A stretch of DNA of 47,351 nt from Gracilariopsis chorda. Lineage: Eukaryota > Rhodophyta > Florideophyceae > Gracilariales > Gracilariaceae. The notes beneath the pieces were generated by a model. That model saw nothing but the letters and a program-made list of their open reading frames with translations, ran no database searches and was not told where the DNA came from. The DNA is taken from the NCBI GenBank assembly GCA_003194525.1, contig NBIV01000400.1:1-47351 (forward strand), in the 5' to 3' direction. The stretch's first letter is position 1. Each line of letters begins with the position of its first letter. The position numbers and the translations under genes are program-made. Positions 21,300 through 31,146 of this stretch are shown piece by piece.

Positions 21300-24200
21300 T
21301 GACCTACGTGGCTAATATTGACACATGCCAGTTGTGCTCTCGTCGTTTGTCCCCCCCTTCGGCAATCCAGCTTGCCAGTCATCTGACATCAGGGCTATTG
21401 TATTACACAAAGCGCGAGTTTCAAAAGCGCAATGTGCCTCATCACCACATCCTCGTGTGGCTCAAAAGAGGCATGATTGAAGACGTTGATGTGATCGACG
21501 AGTTGATTCGTGCAGAACTTCTCCTTCGAGAAGAAGACGACGCGTTGCTTGGTCTCATTCGTTCCATGCGCAGGCACCACCACTCCCCTATTCGCGGAAT
21601 CGTACTGGGTGGTGCAAGTTTGGATAGGACAGAAACATGATTGTGCCAGAACGTTATATTGATGAAGGCACTAATCTCATGATCTACCAAAGAAGAAGGC
21701 AAGAAGACCTCAATATGGTGCCGTACAACCCAACTCTGATCGAGAAAGACCACTCCCATATCAACGTAGAATGCACGCAAGGAGGGGGCGCAGTGGCTTA
21801 TATGATTAAGTACGCGTTTAAGCAGGCCAAAGCTTAGGAGCTGGTGCTCAATGTGAGTGGTGCTAATGAGACTGGCACACAGAACGAGCAGCAACAGCAG
21901 CGGCAGGTGCAGAACGACATTCTTGCTTACATGCAAGCGCGTTTGGAGGGTGCTGTCAACGCTGCTTGGAGATTTTTCGAGTTTCGACATGTTCAAATCG
22001 TATCTAAGTAGAGCGACTGGTCATTCAATTGGAAGGAGACCAAACGGTTCTGCTCAAAGGTACAAATCAAATCCATGCCACATCGCCACTGTCTACGTTG
22101 GGGAGATACTTGGGAAGGCTCGAAGCATATGCGAACCTCGACTGCCTTTCGTACTTTGAAAAGGTGCGATTGTATCGCACGCTTCCTGCCCGTGTTCTTA
22201 ACAAATACGACAGAGACAGCACTCAGATGCCCACAGACTACTGCGAACCGCCCATGTACGTGGTAGAGTGCAAGGAAGACGAGCAGTGCTTTGCAGGGAT
22301 CAGAGGTGTTTCTCCGTCCGATATTGAGCTCTTTGCTCTGCACGTACTGCTTATGAATCACGGCTCGAGCTCTTATGAAGACGCAAGAACGGTCAACGAA
22401 CAGCAGTATGAAATTTATCGTGAAACTGCGATTGTAAGCGGACTGCTCGCCAACGAATCCGTGTTTGATATTGCGTTTCAAGAAGCAGTGCATATCTATA
22501 GCACGCTCACCAAGCTACAACATCTGGTTGTCACACTATACCAACAAGGCGCAAACCCGGAGAAAATGGCCATCGAAAATTGGGAGGCGCTATGTAGTGA
22601 CATACATACAGGCAATGAGCAGAAACGAAAGCAAGAAATGTATCGACGTGCGGTGGAGATCTCAGACTGGCACTGTGGACCAATACTACGCGATCACAGC
22701 TTTTTCTCCCAACACCTACATCATGATGATGGAGCATTGATTGAAACGAATCGAGCTACAATAACTCCAGATGTGCACGTGGTACGAAATTCGTCAACGC
22801 TGCACTCAAGTTAAGCCACGTTAAAAACCCGCCAAATAAAAGGTTTTGACACCGCTGTTACCCCATTGCAACAACGACAAGCGCTGCAGGAGCGAACAAG
22901 CACTCCATGAAGGGTGTTCTTTGTGCGAGGATACGCAGGAACCAGGAAAACATGCGTGCTCAATCCCCTTCGCGATGTCGCTGATTCTGGAGGAATGCTC
23001 GCCAAAATGACTGCTAAAACAGGCATTGCAGCTTCGTTTTACGAAGTTAGCAGCACTTCGCATAGCCTGCTCGGAATGGATGTTGCTGATAGAGACAGCA
23101 AAAAAAGCAACACAGCGACTTTGTCTGAGTACGGTCCCCGATCTCAAAGTGCAGAACTGCTACGCAAAATGCAACTGCTCGTCTTGAATGAGGCTTTCTT
23201 GCTCTCACGAAAGCTCTTTGAACTCAAGGATGCGTTGCTCAAAGATCTTCGCTGCAGTGGAATGGAAAACCCGCCTATGTTTGGTGGCTTCCCCATCGTT
23301 CTATCAGGCGACTACTCTCAGCTACTTTCAGTTGTGCCGCAGGTATACATGGAGGCTGAGTCGAGTGGAAATGCGAGACGATTGTACACAAAATTCTCAA
23401 CGAATTGTCATGGAAGAGTAATCTGTGGATATTGTGCTCAGTTCAAGCGCTTTACTTAACCGAACAAGTACGCCAAGCCAATGATCCGGCATTTTTGTCG
23501 CTTTTACGTTCTATTGCACACAACACAATGTCCAACAACGCTCCAATACCACTCAGATCCACTGGCGGCATGTAATCAGCTTACACATTCCTGTGGAAGT
23601 GGCTCACAAAAGCACGCGAGGTGGATGTGGATCTCAGCAAAATGCTCTTTGCGTCCACAAATCAGTTGATCGATGAAAATAATGCGGCAGTGCTGGATCT
23701 TTTCCCTGGTGAGCGCTTCACAATTCTTTCAGCGACGACTGTACAACTTGACTGTGGACAGAACTCATAGTACGACATCGTCAGTACTATCGTTCCTGAG
23801 TTTGCATATCAGTAAGCGCCTACTGGAGTACCGCCTTAGAATTTGGACTTGAACATTGGTGTGCCAGTTATGGTCATTTGGAACGTGCTGCATCCCACTC
23901 TGGTCAATGGACAGCTGTTCGTGGTCGTGCGTGTCTATGAGTTTACAATGCAGGTGGCTCCATCCGACGAAATGGACAGGTGCTGGAACGATAGCTCTTG
24001 CATCGTATCGAATTCGAGGTTTCTTTCGCGGACATTCGCATGATTCGAAGACAGTTTCCCATTTCCCTCTCAATTGCAGCAACCTTTCACAAAGGACATT
24101 TGAAGATCTTGGATGGACTCGTTGTGGATGTGCGATCCAACTTATTCTGCGCAGGTCAGTTGTATGTCCCGTTCTCGGGCATTTGAAGGGATGACCATGT

Positions 24201-24720
24201 GCTGCTCCTGCATGACCCGCAGCTTACGCCTCAGAATGCGCAATCAATTCATCCCATGCCTGTGGTCATCTCGAACACAGTTCCGCCTGAAACCATTCCG
24301 TTCTGCATGCCTCCACAACCGTAATCCTATTTCTTGCCTTCTTCATTCATTGAATTAAACTACTTGCGTTTCTGCTTTTGCTTTCTCCACCCTCCTTTCC
24401 CAAATTTTTTAATCACTATTCCACCGCGGCACGTAGCGCCGCCCACGGCCGAGGGCCGCTTCCACTTGTCCCTCCATGATAATGATTTATTGAAGTATGA
24501 GGGAGTAGTTGTTGATTGAAGGGAGGCGTCTGGAAAAAACACGGCTACAAGCTTCCTTCAGCGCAGGGAAAAGGGTGTTTTGGCAAACTGCCTCCCTTCA
24601 ATTCAAGACATTCAGCAGCAGCAACAGCAGCAAATCTCAAAGCTCATTAGCTGCTGCTGCATTTTGACTGCTTCAGCTGCTCAGTGGCTACCAATGCAGC
24701 AGTGCCAGCCACAGCGCTGC
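21300..24720 (+). mobile_element. Helitron copy 1 (older, truncated)
   Basis: The element comprises the truncated Rep/helicase frame plus a 3' non-coding region that aligns with those of copies A and B. Shared 3' elements are the GC-rich palindromic block (ccgcggcacgtagcgccgcc ..., about 24421-24465), a taatgattta ... tatgaggg block, and a gggaggc/gcctccc inverted repeat (24521-24533 with 24581-24596). A CAG-rich tract with a complementary CTG-rich tract follows (about 24612-24660). Divergence from A and B is much greater than between A and B, so this is an older insertion. The exact CTRR-type 3' end was not identified. Confidence 0.75.
21415..24322 (+). pseudogene. Helitron Rep/helicase, 5'-truncated and decayed (copy 1)
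   Basis: Homology to the Helitron protein of copies A and B begins abruptly at KREFQKRNVPHHHILVWL (HUH motif of the rolling-circle Rep nuclease, about 21440). It continues through the two-tyrosine motif AYMIKYAFKQ (about 21800), the linker region, a degraded Walker A (GYAGTRKTCVLN, about 22930), a Walker B region with Asp replaced by Asn (LLVLNEAFLLSRK, about 23190), and the C-terminal helicase motifs up to about 24322. The ~600 N-terminal residues are missing. Frameshifts and stops occur throughout (for example TAG 21836, the break near 22020, TAA 22812). The Walker A residues G, G, K, T are partly lost, so the copy is inactive even apart from its stops. Confidence 0.9.
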
Positions 24721-24889
24721 ACAGTGGTTGGAACTGCAGTCAGTTTGGCAGTGCCAGCCAGTTATGATCTACTATACTCTACACAAACTACTGCACTGCC
24801 TGCCAATTATCAACGCGCGGGCACTCAATTGCAACTCTATTCCATATTCATTGTTGGCCCAGTGGCCCTCTTTGGTTTGCAGGCCAGTT

Positions 24890-25262
24890 ATGAGCGATAA
24901 TGAGCAAAAAAGGCCTGCGGATCTATAGTAGAATACTACTTCCTTTGGCCAACTGGGGTAGTAATCTACCAGGGTGTATTAGTCGCAGAGACCAATCACT
25001 GGGGTGGCAATCCACTCGATCCAATAGTGACGCAGGCACCAACTGGCAGCGAGGCGCAATGGACGGGCGCTATCTCAAGTCGTTACAGGTCGGGAGAATG
25101 ATAGCGATGGCTTGGAGGCCTTTGGCGTCCTACTGGCAGCGTATGGCGGCAAGAAGACGGAGATGGTGCTTGCCTTTACTCTTTGGAGGTCGGCGGCACT
25201 TGAGCCAACTTATGTAGCTGGCGAGGCGCTCTGACCTCTGGAACTATCCTAAAACATTAAAC
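24890..25262. repeat. Diverged direct repeat R1, right copy
   Basis: This is the second copy of the repeat at 20860-21240, in the same orientation. The pair brackets Helitron copy 1. The divergence (roughly a third of positions by eye) indicates age. Confidence 0.6.
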
Positions 25263-25470
25263 AAAATTATGTACATAATCAAAACTATGGCTAAAGTTCC
25301 CTGGCACTTGCAATGTCCCCTGGCGTCCCCTGCACTGGCAACCAGCTCGCACCCATGGAATAATTGGGCCAGCAATGGTCTGATCTCACCCTGTCCACCC
25401 ACGTGGTTACCTCTCCAAGCCACCTACACGATGGTCATTCTCCTACAATATCCCCAGACTTCACCCTCAT

Positions 25471-25525
25471 TCAGCGGCACGCAGCGCCACCCGTGGCTGA
25501 GGGCCGCTTCTACTTGTCTGTGTGG
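25471..25525 (+). repeat. Fragment of Helitron 3' region
   Basis: The sequence cggcacgcagcgccacccgtggctgagggccgcttctacttgtc closely matches the GC-rich palindromic block after the Helitron stop codons at 24421, 37130 and 41930. It stands alone here, so it is a leftover of another Helitron end. Confidence 0.6.
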
Positions 25526-26295
25526 TAAGTATCTGGCACATTTTATTCTCAGGTTTGGATTTGAATGGCTGCTGCTTTGTTTCGCAGCACATTATCGTAT
25601 GCGATTATACGCTCTTATTTCGTTGGGCACCGCATATGTGTCTTGTGAGTAGACGGCGTCACTCGTGCCATTCTGGGGCAAAGTTTTGGTGCTTTACCTC
25701 AATCACATACACTCTGGACTGGTGAAGTGCAACCGCTCGCAATGGCACTTAATCGCCATTCCGGGTATTCCGGGGTGTTGCTCATTTATGAGTAAAGAGT
25801 ATACTGGTGCCGACGGATCGGATCGTACATGTGGCAGTGGCTTGGCCGAATGCCCCGTAACAACGGAATCTGCGCGTGTTACATGGGTATACCACAGTAG
25901 TGGATAGCGGGCTAGATACAACTTATTTATTTATTCAGCTATTACACGGGGTAGTCTACTGTACTTAGTGCAGCGGCGGCCGCCGCTGCACCTCATTAAA
26001 CTTCCTTAACAAGGTTTTACTCCAGGATGGTATGTGATTACCGTGCGCTCAATGAGAGCACTGTTGTTGGATGAACGTCGGACATCATGTGGAGGTTCCT
26101 AATCGCGTGCACGGTGGGAGGAGATTCTATGTATGTACAACAATGGACGGCACAACTCTGCCGGGAGCTTGGTGTAGCTCCGGAAGATTGGGGAGTTTAT
26201 ATAGGGATACTACGCGACCTTTAGGCTACTGAATAGGCACGGAACACGTATGAATTGCTTCCCGTGGAGTTACTGGGTCGAACCTGAAATTCAAT
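25526..26295. other. No gene seen; contains a 24-bp perfect palindrome
   Basis: No coherent reading frame was found. The 24-mer at 25968-25991 is a perfect palindrome whose half-site is gtgcagcggcgg. It may lie at or near the left boundary of the Harbinger element that starts at 26.3 kb. Confidence 0.6.
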
Positions 26296-27657
26296 TTGAG
26301 TGCAACGCATAAATGCCAAAAATGTAAACACCCAAATTTGATAGCAGTGTTTCTGCCACCGAAAAGCCGCACTTTTTCCCACACAAGTATGAGGCCAACA
26401 AAATATGTCGAGGCCAGTACGACATCAGGCAAAATTCTGCCTCCTCTTCTGCTTCTCAACAGCTCGCAGTACTTCCGCGCGATGGAATCCTTATCTACTA
26501 TGTTACTGGTTCTTCTCCTCGACCGTCGTCCTCGAAGGCTTGCAATTACGTTTCGCGGTCGACTTTCAGGTCGTGGGCTCCACCGTCGCTCACGAAGAAT
26601 ATCTCGTGTTGCCCTTCTCGATCCATCATCTTCTCCATTCGTTCAACTTTTCAACTCCGCATGTGACCAGTCTCTGATAACATTGACCGGTTTCGATCAT
26701 CTCACCTTTGCGTATCTACTTGAACGATTTGCTCCACTGTACGAACGATACACACCCTACTCAAAGGACGGCTGCATCCGCATTCTACGAGTGAGGAACC
26801 GCAGACGGGGTCGGCCGCGATTGCTTACCGCACGGAACGCATTGGGACTTATCCTCTCCTGGCATCGCACGCGTTGTTCTACTATGACTTTGTGCATTTT
26901 GTTTGGTATCACGGCTTCTGTGTGTTCGTTGTTTCTACGTTTCTCAAGGCGAATTCTTCTTCGCGTTTTCACCTATGACTGTCAAGCACAAGTTCGGATG
27001 CCAACGGAACAGGAAGCTCGTCAGTTCATGCTAGCGTTTTCTGCAAAGTACTTCACGCTAAAAGATGTTTATGCAGTTGCCGATGGACTCAAACTCTGCC
27101 TAGAACAATCGGGAGACTGCTTTATTCAAAACCGTTTTTATAATGGTTGGAAACACGATCATTACGTCACAAACGTGTTGGTGTTTGCTGCCAGTGGAGT
27201 CATCATCGCATGCGCCTTGAATGCACCCGGCAGTATGCATGATTCTCTCGTATCTGAATGGGGAGGCGTGTATGAGAAACTCGAGGCCGCCTTCGATGCT
27301 TTTGGTGGCCGCTGTGTGGTGGATTCTGCATTCGCACGGGGGCAATACCCGTTCCTCATCAAATCGGCGCAGGACGAAACGAGCGCCAATTCGTCGGCCG
27401 AAATCATATTGCTGCGCCAAGCAACTTCTGCGTGGCAGGCGGCAGAATGGGACATGAGAGCGTTCCAAGGGTCATTCCCACGCATGAAGGACCGGTTTTT
27501 ATACGAAGAAAACGGAGAGCGAAGACTCGTTTTACTATGTGCTGTATACTTGTTCAACGTGAGAGCGAGACTTGTTGGCATTAATCAACTGTTGTCGTCG
27601 TACATGCCGCAGATGAGTGTTGAAGCCAACTATCTCATTAGCCACATGAGGCTTTGA
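26296..27657 (+). CDS. PIF/Harbinger-type DDE transposase
   Basis: This is an uninterrupted frame; a likely start is MESLSTMLLVLLLDRRPRR at 26473. It has an N-terminal helical region and a DNA-binding-like LIT...YLLERFAPLYERYTP. The DDE_Tnp_4-type catalytic core follows: VYAVADGLKLCLEQSG (first Asp, about 27080), WKHDHYVTNVLVFAASG, APGSMHDSLV (second Asp, about 27240), RCVVDSAFARGQYPFLIK, and AEWDMRAFQGSFPRMKDRF (Glu, about 27450). Length and motif spacing fit a complete Harbinger transposase, which would excise and insert the element. It lies tail to tail with the partner DNA-binding gene, with 88 bp between their 3' ends. Confidence 0.85.
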   Translation: MSATHKCQKCKHPNLIAVFLPPKSRTFSHTSMRPTKYVEASTTSGKILPPLLLLNSSQYFRAMESLSTMLLVLLLDRRPRRLAITFRGRLSGRGLHRRSRRISRVALLDPSSSPFVQLFNSACDQSLITLTGFDHLTFAYLLERFAPLYERYTPYSKDGCIRILRVRNRRRGRPRLLTARNALGLILSWHRTRCSTMTLCILFGITASVCSLFLRFSRRILLRVFTYDCQAQVRMPTEQEARQFMLAFSAKYFTLKDVYAVADGLKLCLEQSGDCFIQNRFYNGWKHDHYVTNVLVFAASGVIIACALNAPGSMHDSLVSEWGGVYEKLEAAFDAFGGRCVVDSAFARGQYPFLIKSAQDETSANSSAEIILLRQATSAWQAAEWDMRAFQGSFPRMKDRFLYEENGERRLVLLCAVYLFNVRARLVGINQLLSSYMPQMSVEANYLISHMRL

Positions 27658-27745
27658 CTTTTATCTTGACGACGCAGGATTGCTATTATCATTCACACAT
27701 TTCGTCATCATGACTAGCATCATCTCCATATATTGTTTGTGCCTT

Positions 27746-28957
27746 TCAGAGTCTTCGCGTCTCCGGTCTTCCTCTTTCCGCCTCTCCTCCCTCCCGTCGT
27801 AAGCGATTCTTCTTCCTCTCCTCCTCTCTCAGGCGTGCTTCTTCTTCGCGACGATGCTGGTCCTGTATCATCATCATTTTGACGACGGACGTCAAGTCTT
27901 CATCATCCCTGACCATTCGGGGGGGTCGTCTGTTTACAATTGGCCGCAGCGTTGGAGTAGTGCCGCGTGACGGAGCAGCGGACAAACTGTCCCTTCCGGT
28001 AGATTGAGCATCCTTCTCGTCGCTGGATGCGAGCGACGCAGAATTCTCTTCAAAACCTGGCAGAAATTGATCAACAACCTCACGTGGCTGCTCACCGTCA
28101 CCAATTTCCGCCAGCTCCGTGAGCCGATACCTCAAATGTTTGGCTCTTCTAACGTCTTCGGGCATGTGGGGATCCCCAGTTGGTATCTTCTTGCGATACA
28201 AGGTCGTGAATGTTTTCTTGAGACTTTCTGACGTTCGTTGCTTTTCCGGGTGACGCTTTCCATGTTCCTGCGCAAGCAAGTCCCACTCATCCCTGCACAG
28301 CGGCTGCATTTTTTCGATAAGGTCAAGCATCGAGTCCGTCTCGACAGACGAAAAGCCACTGCCGCGCGTTGGCGCTTTTCCGCTTTTGCTGTTCTTTTTC
28401 TTTGCGATTCGACCACTAGCAGGGTCTGCGGGGCGAGTCAGTCGCAACGACGAGTGTCCACTGACATACGAACCCCGATATCCGGGGCCGCCACGCGTAC
28501 CAGCGGCAGCGAGATCGATGGCTGGCTTTTCCATGTTCGATGCGGAGGCCGGAAGCCAGGCCACATCGTCTCTTGCGCTGTAGCATGCGGCGGCGTTCGT
28601 CATTCGGTCGGGTGGAGTAGCAGAACGCATGGGAGGAGTAATGTGGTGGCGCGGATGAGCGTGTGCTGGCAGCTGATACCCTGATCTATTTGCAGTCGGG
28701 ACTGCCAGAGCTGAGGGACTATCCACGGGAAGGCTGAAGCTTTCCCTACAGAAGATAGGCGGGGTCTCCGTGGAAACAGAAGCGGAGCTGTCAATAAAGG
28801 CAAAATCTGAGCGCGCTTGACACGGTGATGTCGGTTCCTGCCTTTTGCTGGGTGTATCTGAGCATCGGTGCGTGGCTCGTTGGCGATTGATCATCGGGTG
28901 CTCTGTGTCTTCGGTCGCGTTGCAGATGGAGTTCCTTCCATCTAATACTTCGGGCAT
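27746..28957 (-). CDS. Harbinger partner protein with trihelix/Myb-like domain (DUF6818-type)
   Basis: The 403-residue open frame has a disordered, proline- and serine-rich N-terminus, then a basic linker (GRIAKKKNSKSGKAP). A helical domain of about 90 residues follows (about 28390-28130) with SMLDLIEKMQPLCRDEWDLL, RTSESLKKTFTTLYRKKIPT and GDP then VRRAKHLRYRL. This matches the SANT/trihelix-like family often paired with PIF/Harbinger transposases in protists and algae. The C-terminus is charged and coiled-coil-like (EEEARLREEERKKNRLRRE). In known Harbinger systems the Myb-like protein carries the transposase to the element ends and to the nucleus; that role is inferred here from family and neighbour. 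Confidence 0.8.
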   Translation of the reverse strand: MPEVLDGRNSICNATEDTEHPMINRQRATHRCSDTPSKRQEPTSPCQARSDFAFIDSSASVSTETPPIFCRESFSLPVDSPSALAVPTANRSGYQLPAHAHPRHHITPPMRSATPPDRMTNAAACYSARDDVAWLPASASNMEKPAIDLAAAGTRGGPGYRGSYVSGHSSLRLTRPADPASGRIAKKKNSKSGKAPTRGSGFSSVETDSMLDLIEKMQPLCRDEWDLLAQEHGKRHPEKQRTSESLKKTFTTLYRKKIPTGDPHMPEDVRRAKHLRYRLTELAEIGDGEQPREVVDQFLPGFEENSASLASSDEKDAQSTGRDSLSAAPSRGTTPTLRPIVNRRPPRMVRDDEDLTSVVKMMMIQDQHRREEEARLREEERKKNRLRREGGEAERGRPETRRL

Positions 28958-29320
28958 TGTGTGTGGGAACTAGGAACGTCCGACTGCTAACGAGTTTGCG
29001 GCAGGATGAGAGCGGTCGGTGATGACGCTGTGGCCGAAGAGCGTCCCGCCATTGCAGTTGAGGCCGCGGCGCGCTCATGTTGTGCCTGTATCCGTTGCGC
29101 GCGTTTGGCGGCAGAAAAAGGCCCCATCCTCTCGAATGTGGGGCGAAATTTTGTTTTTGGGAGGCCCCTTTTTCCGTCTGCGACGGGGTGAGGACGTCAG
29201 AGGGTTTCGGGTGTTTGGGTGTACCCAAAAGGGTATGATAACCTGTTTTTGGCTACACCCAAAATGGTAAAAGGGTTTTCAGGTTCGACCCACTTATACG
29301 TATTTTCGGTTCTTCCGCCG
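28958..29320. other. Spacer between the Harbinger element and a gypsy RT fragment
   Basis: The flanking frames show no domain. A short inverted motif, gggtgtaccc, followed by repeated accca-aaagggt/atgg elements (about 29215-29275), might mark an element end, but no matching terminal repeat was found left of 26.3 kb. Confidence 0.4.
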
Positions 29321-29329
29321 TCTGGAAGT

Positions 29330-29935
29330 CGTACGTTATTCACAACTGTACCCCACGCCACCGCAATTCCGCTCATCAATGAAACACTCGATCAAATCTC
29401 CGGCGCTAAGATATTCTCTCAGATCGACTTAATATTGGGATATCATCAGATGAGAACTAAGAATGAGAATTGCCATAAGACCGCAATACGCACACGCTTT
29501 GGGTCTTTTGAATGGAAGGTAATGTGTTGTGGCCTCATAACGCGCCCGCAGCTTTCACGAGAATGCTTTCAAATCCACTACACGGGCTATACGGCATGGT
29601 CCTCTATCTTGACGACAAACTTGTATACATCAAATCCAAACACGAACACGTGAACTACCTTCACAAGCTATTTATTATTCTTCGAAAAAAACCTTTACAT
29701 CAGACCAAGCAAGTGTAGCTTTGGAACTACTGAGGTGGACTAACTCGGCTACAAAGTAGTCGCAGAGGGTATCAGAAGACAAGGAAGGCTGGTAGACGCC
29801 ATAACTGAAGGGCCAATGCCAAGGTAGTTAAAAAAGATTTGCAACGCTTCTTGGGACTTACAAACTTCTGTAGACGCTTCATACGCAACTATGCTGCAAT
29901 AGCACGTTCCATTTCAGACATCGTGCGACTTAAGT
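29330..29935 (+). pseudogene. pol: Ty3/gypsy reverse transcriptase fragment
   Basis: The RT is legible across one frame change near 29540: IPLINETLDQISGAKIFSQI then GYHQMRTKNENCHKTA, FGSFEW, APAAFTRMLSNPLHG, the catalytic VLYLDDKLVY, then the connection LQRFLGLTNFCRRFIRNYAA. Stops occur after QTKQV and in the following segment. RNase H and integrase catalytic domains are absent downstream, because the sequence passes straight into a chromodomain at about 29945. Confidence 0.8.
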
Positions 29936-29944
29936 CTTTCATGT

Positions 29945-30164
29945 GGAAGAAAAATTAATTGCGGTGTTGAGAAAACGTTGCCAGAAGCGAAAAGTTTTCT
30001 ATCTCGTACAGTTTGAAGGTGACAAAAAAGAAGAAGGCATATGGATGAAAAAAAAAAAAAAAGAAGAAGGCATATGGATGCCAAAATCTGAACTTTCAAA
30101 CTGCAAAGAGCTTATCAGAAAATATGAATCGCCGCGGAGGTCGTCGAATTCGAAACGGGATTGA
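29945..30164 (+). pseudogene. Chromodomain remnant of a chromovirus integrase
   Basis: VLRKRCQKRKVFYLVQFEGD, then EEGIWMPKSELSNCKELIRK, then YES, matches the chromodomain pattern (beta strand YLV-x-W/F, E-W, L-x-N, helix ELI-x-x-Y). One cage aromatic, usually Trp, is Phe. Such domains sit at the C-terminus of gypsy chromovirus integrases and steer insertion to methylated histones. Inside it, a 33-bp in-frame duplication with an A-tract repeats the EEGIWM segment (30028-30047 and 30061-30080). The stop is TGA at 30162. Confidence 0.65.
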
Positions 30165-31090
30165 GTGCAATGGAATACTTCAGGCCTGTTTATTGGAAAA
30201 CACGACGACCAATTCAAATTCAAGAGGTCACGTCCATTCGACAGTGAACTCTGACATAGTACTTAAGCGGAGCTCTCTCTCAAAACTTAGAAAAGAACAA
30301 AAACGATCACCATTCTTTCCAGCCCGGCCCGATCGAGCTTCTCAGCCTAGCTGGCGAGCATGAAATGGAATCCAAAATCATTTCCGCATAGCATGACAGT
30401 GAGAGTGGTCAAACTCAACATCATTCTATTCAGATAACAGGGCTCTAGCTTCAGTATTGCTGGATCTACAGTCGCATAAAGACGAGACTCCTCTGTGTTC
30501 TTCGCGTCACAAGCGCAACATCTCTAAAAAACGTGCTTTTAGCGCACATGCTAGCATACAATGTGGTCGTCGTGCTGACGAAGAAGAAGAACCTCTGTTT
30601 AGCATGAAAGTGATTCCCTACACAATCCCCTTGAAGCGCTGCGTTCGGTCAGAATCATGTGATTGAAATTGTTTCTCTGGAACCGTTAGGTGTACACGGA
30701 TTTCTAAGAACCTGAGGCTTTGCAAACTTCAAATCAATTTTGTTCTTCTTTACTTAAGTGGCTACCCTTCGCTATCACAGGCAGTTTTGTTCTCGTACAA
30801 GTAGCACATGTCATTCTTTTCTTCAAAATTCGACAATGTTTCTCATTCAGTGCAATTCGCGAAGACTCATTATAGATTTTGTTCATTGCAGCAGGTATTT
30901 CTTCTTTTCTTCTTTTTTTTGTGGGCACACATTACCTTATTAGATATTTTACGCAAGCAGAACTTCGTCGCGACGTGAGTAAATTTTCGTGACACGTTTA
31001 CTGGTGTCAGTCATTGGACCAACTCCAGTGAAGTGTTGTGTGTCCGATGTAGTGAAAAATGTGTCTATAGTGAAGCCACGTGATCTTCAG
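30165..31090. other. No gene seen
   Basis: The short open frames have no recognisable motif and no consistent codon pattern. This is probably decayed transposon sequence. Confidence 0.5.
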
Positions 31091-31146
31091 AAAGTGTGCT
31101 CCTGAAAATGCTCTCCTACTGCACCCGCATTCTTCAAAGACCATAG

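Noticed and set aside
26296..29290. Terminal inverted repeats of the intact Harbinger element
   Set aside because: I compared both flanks by eye and found no matching inverted ends; they may be short and need a second copy for definition.
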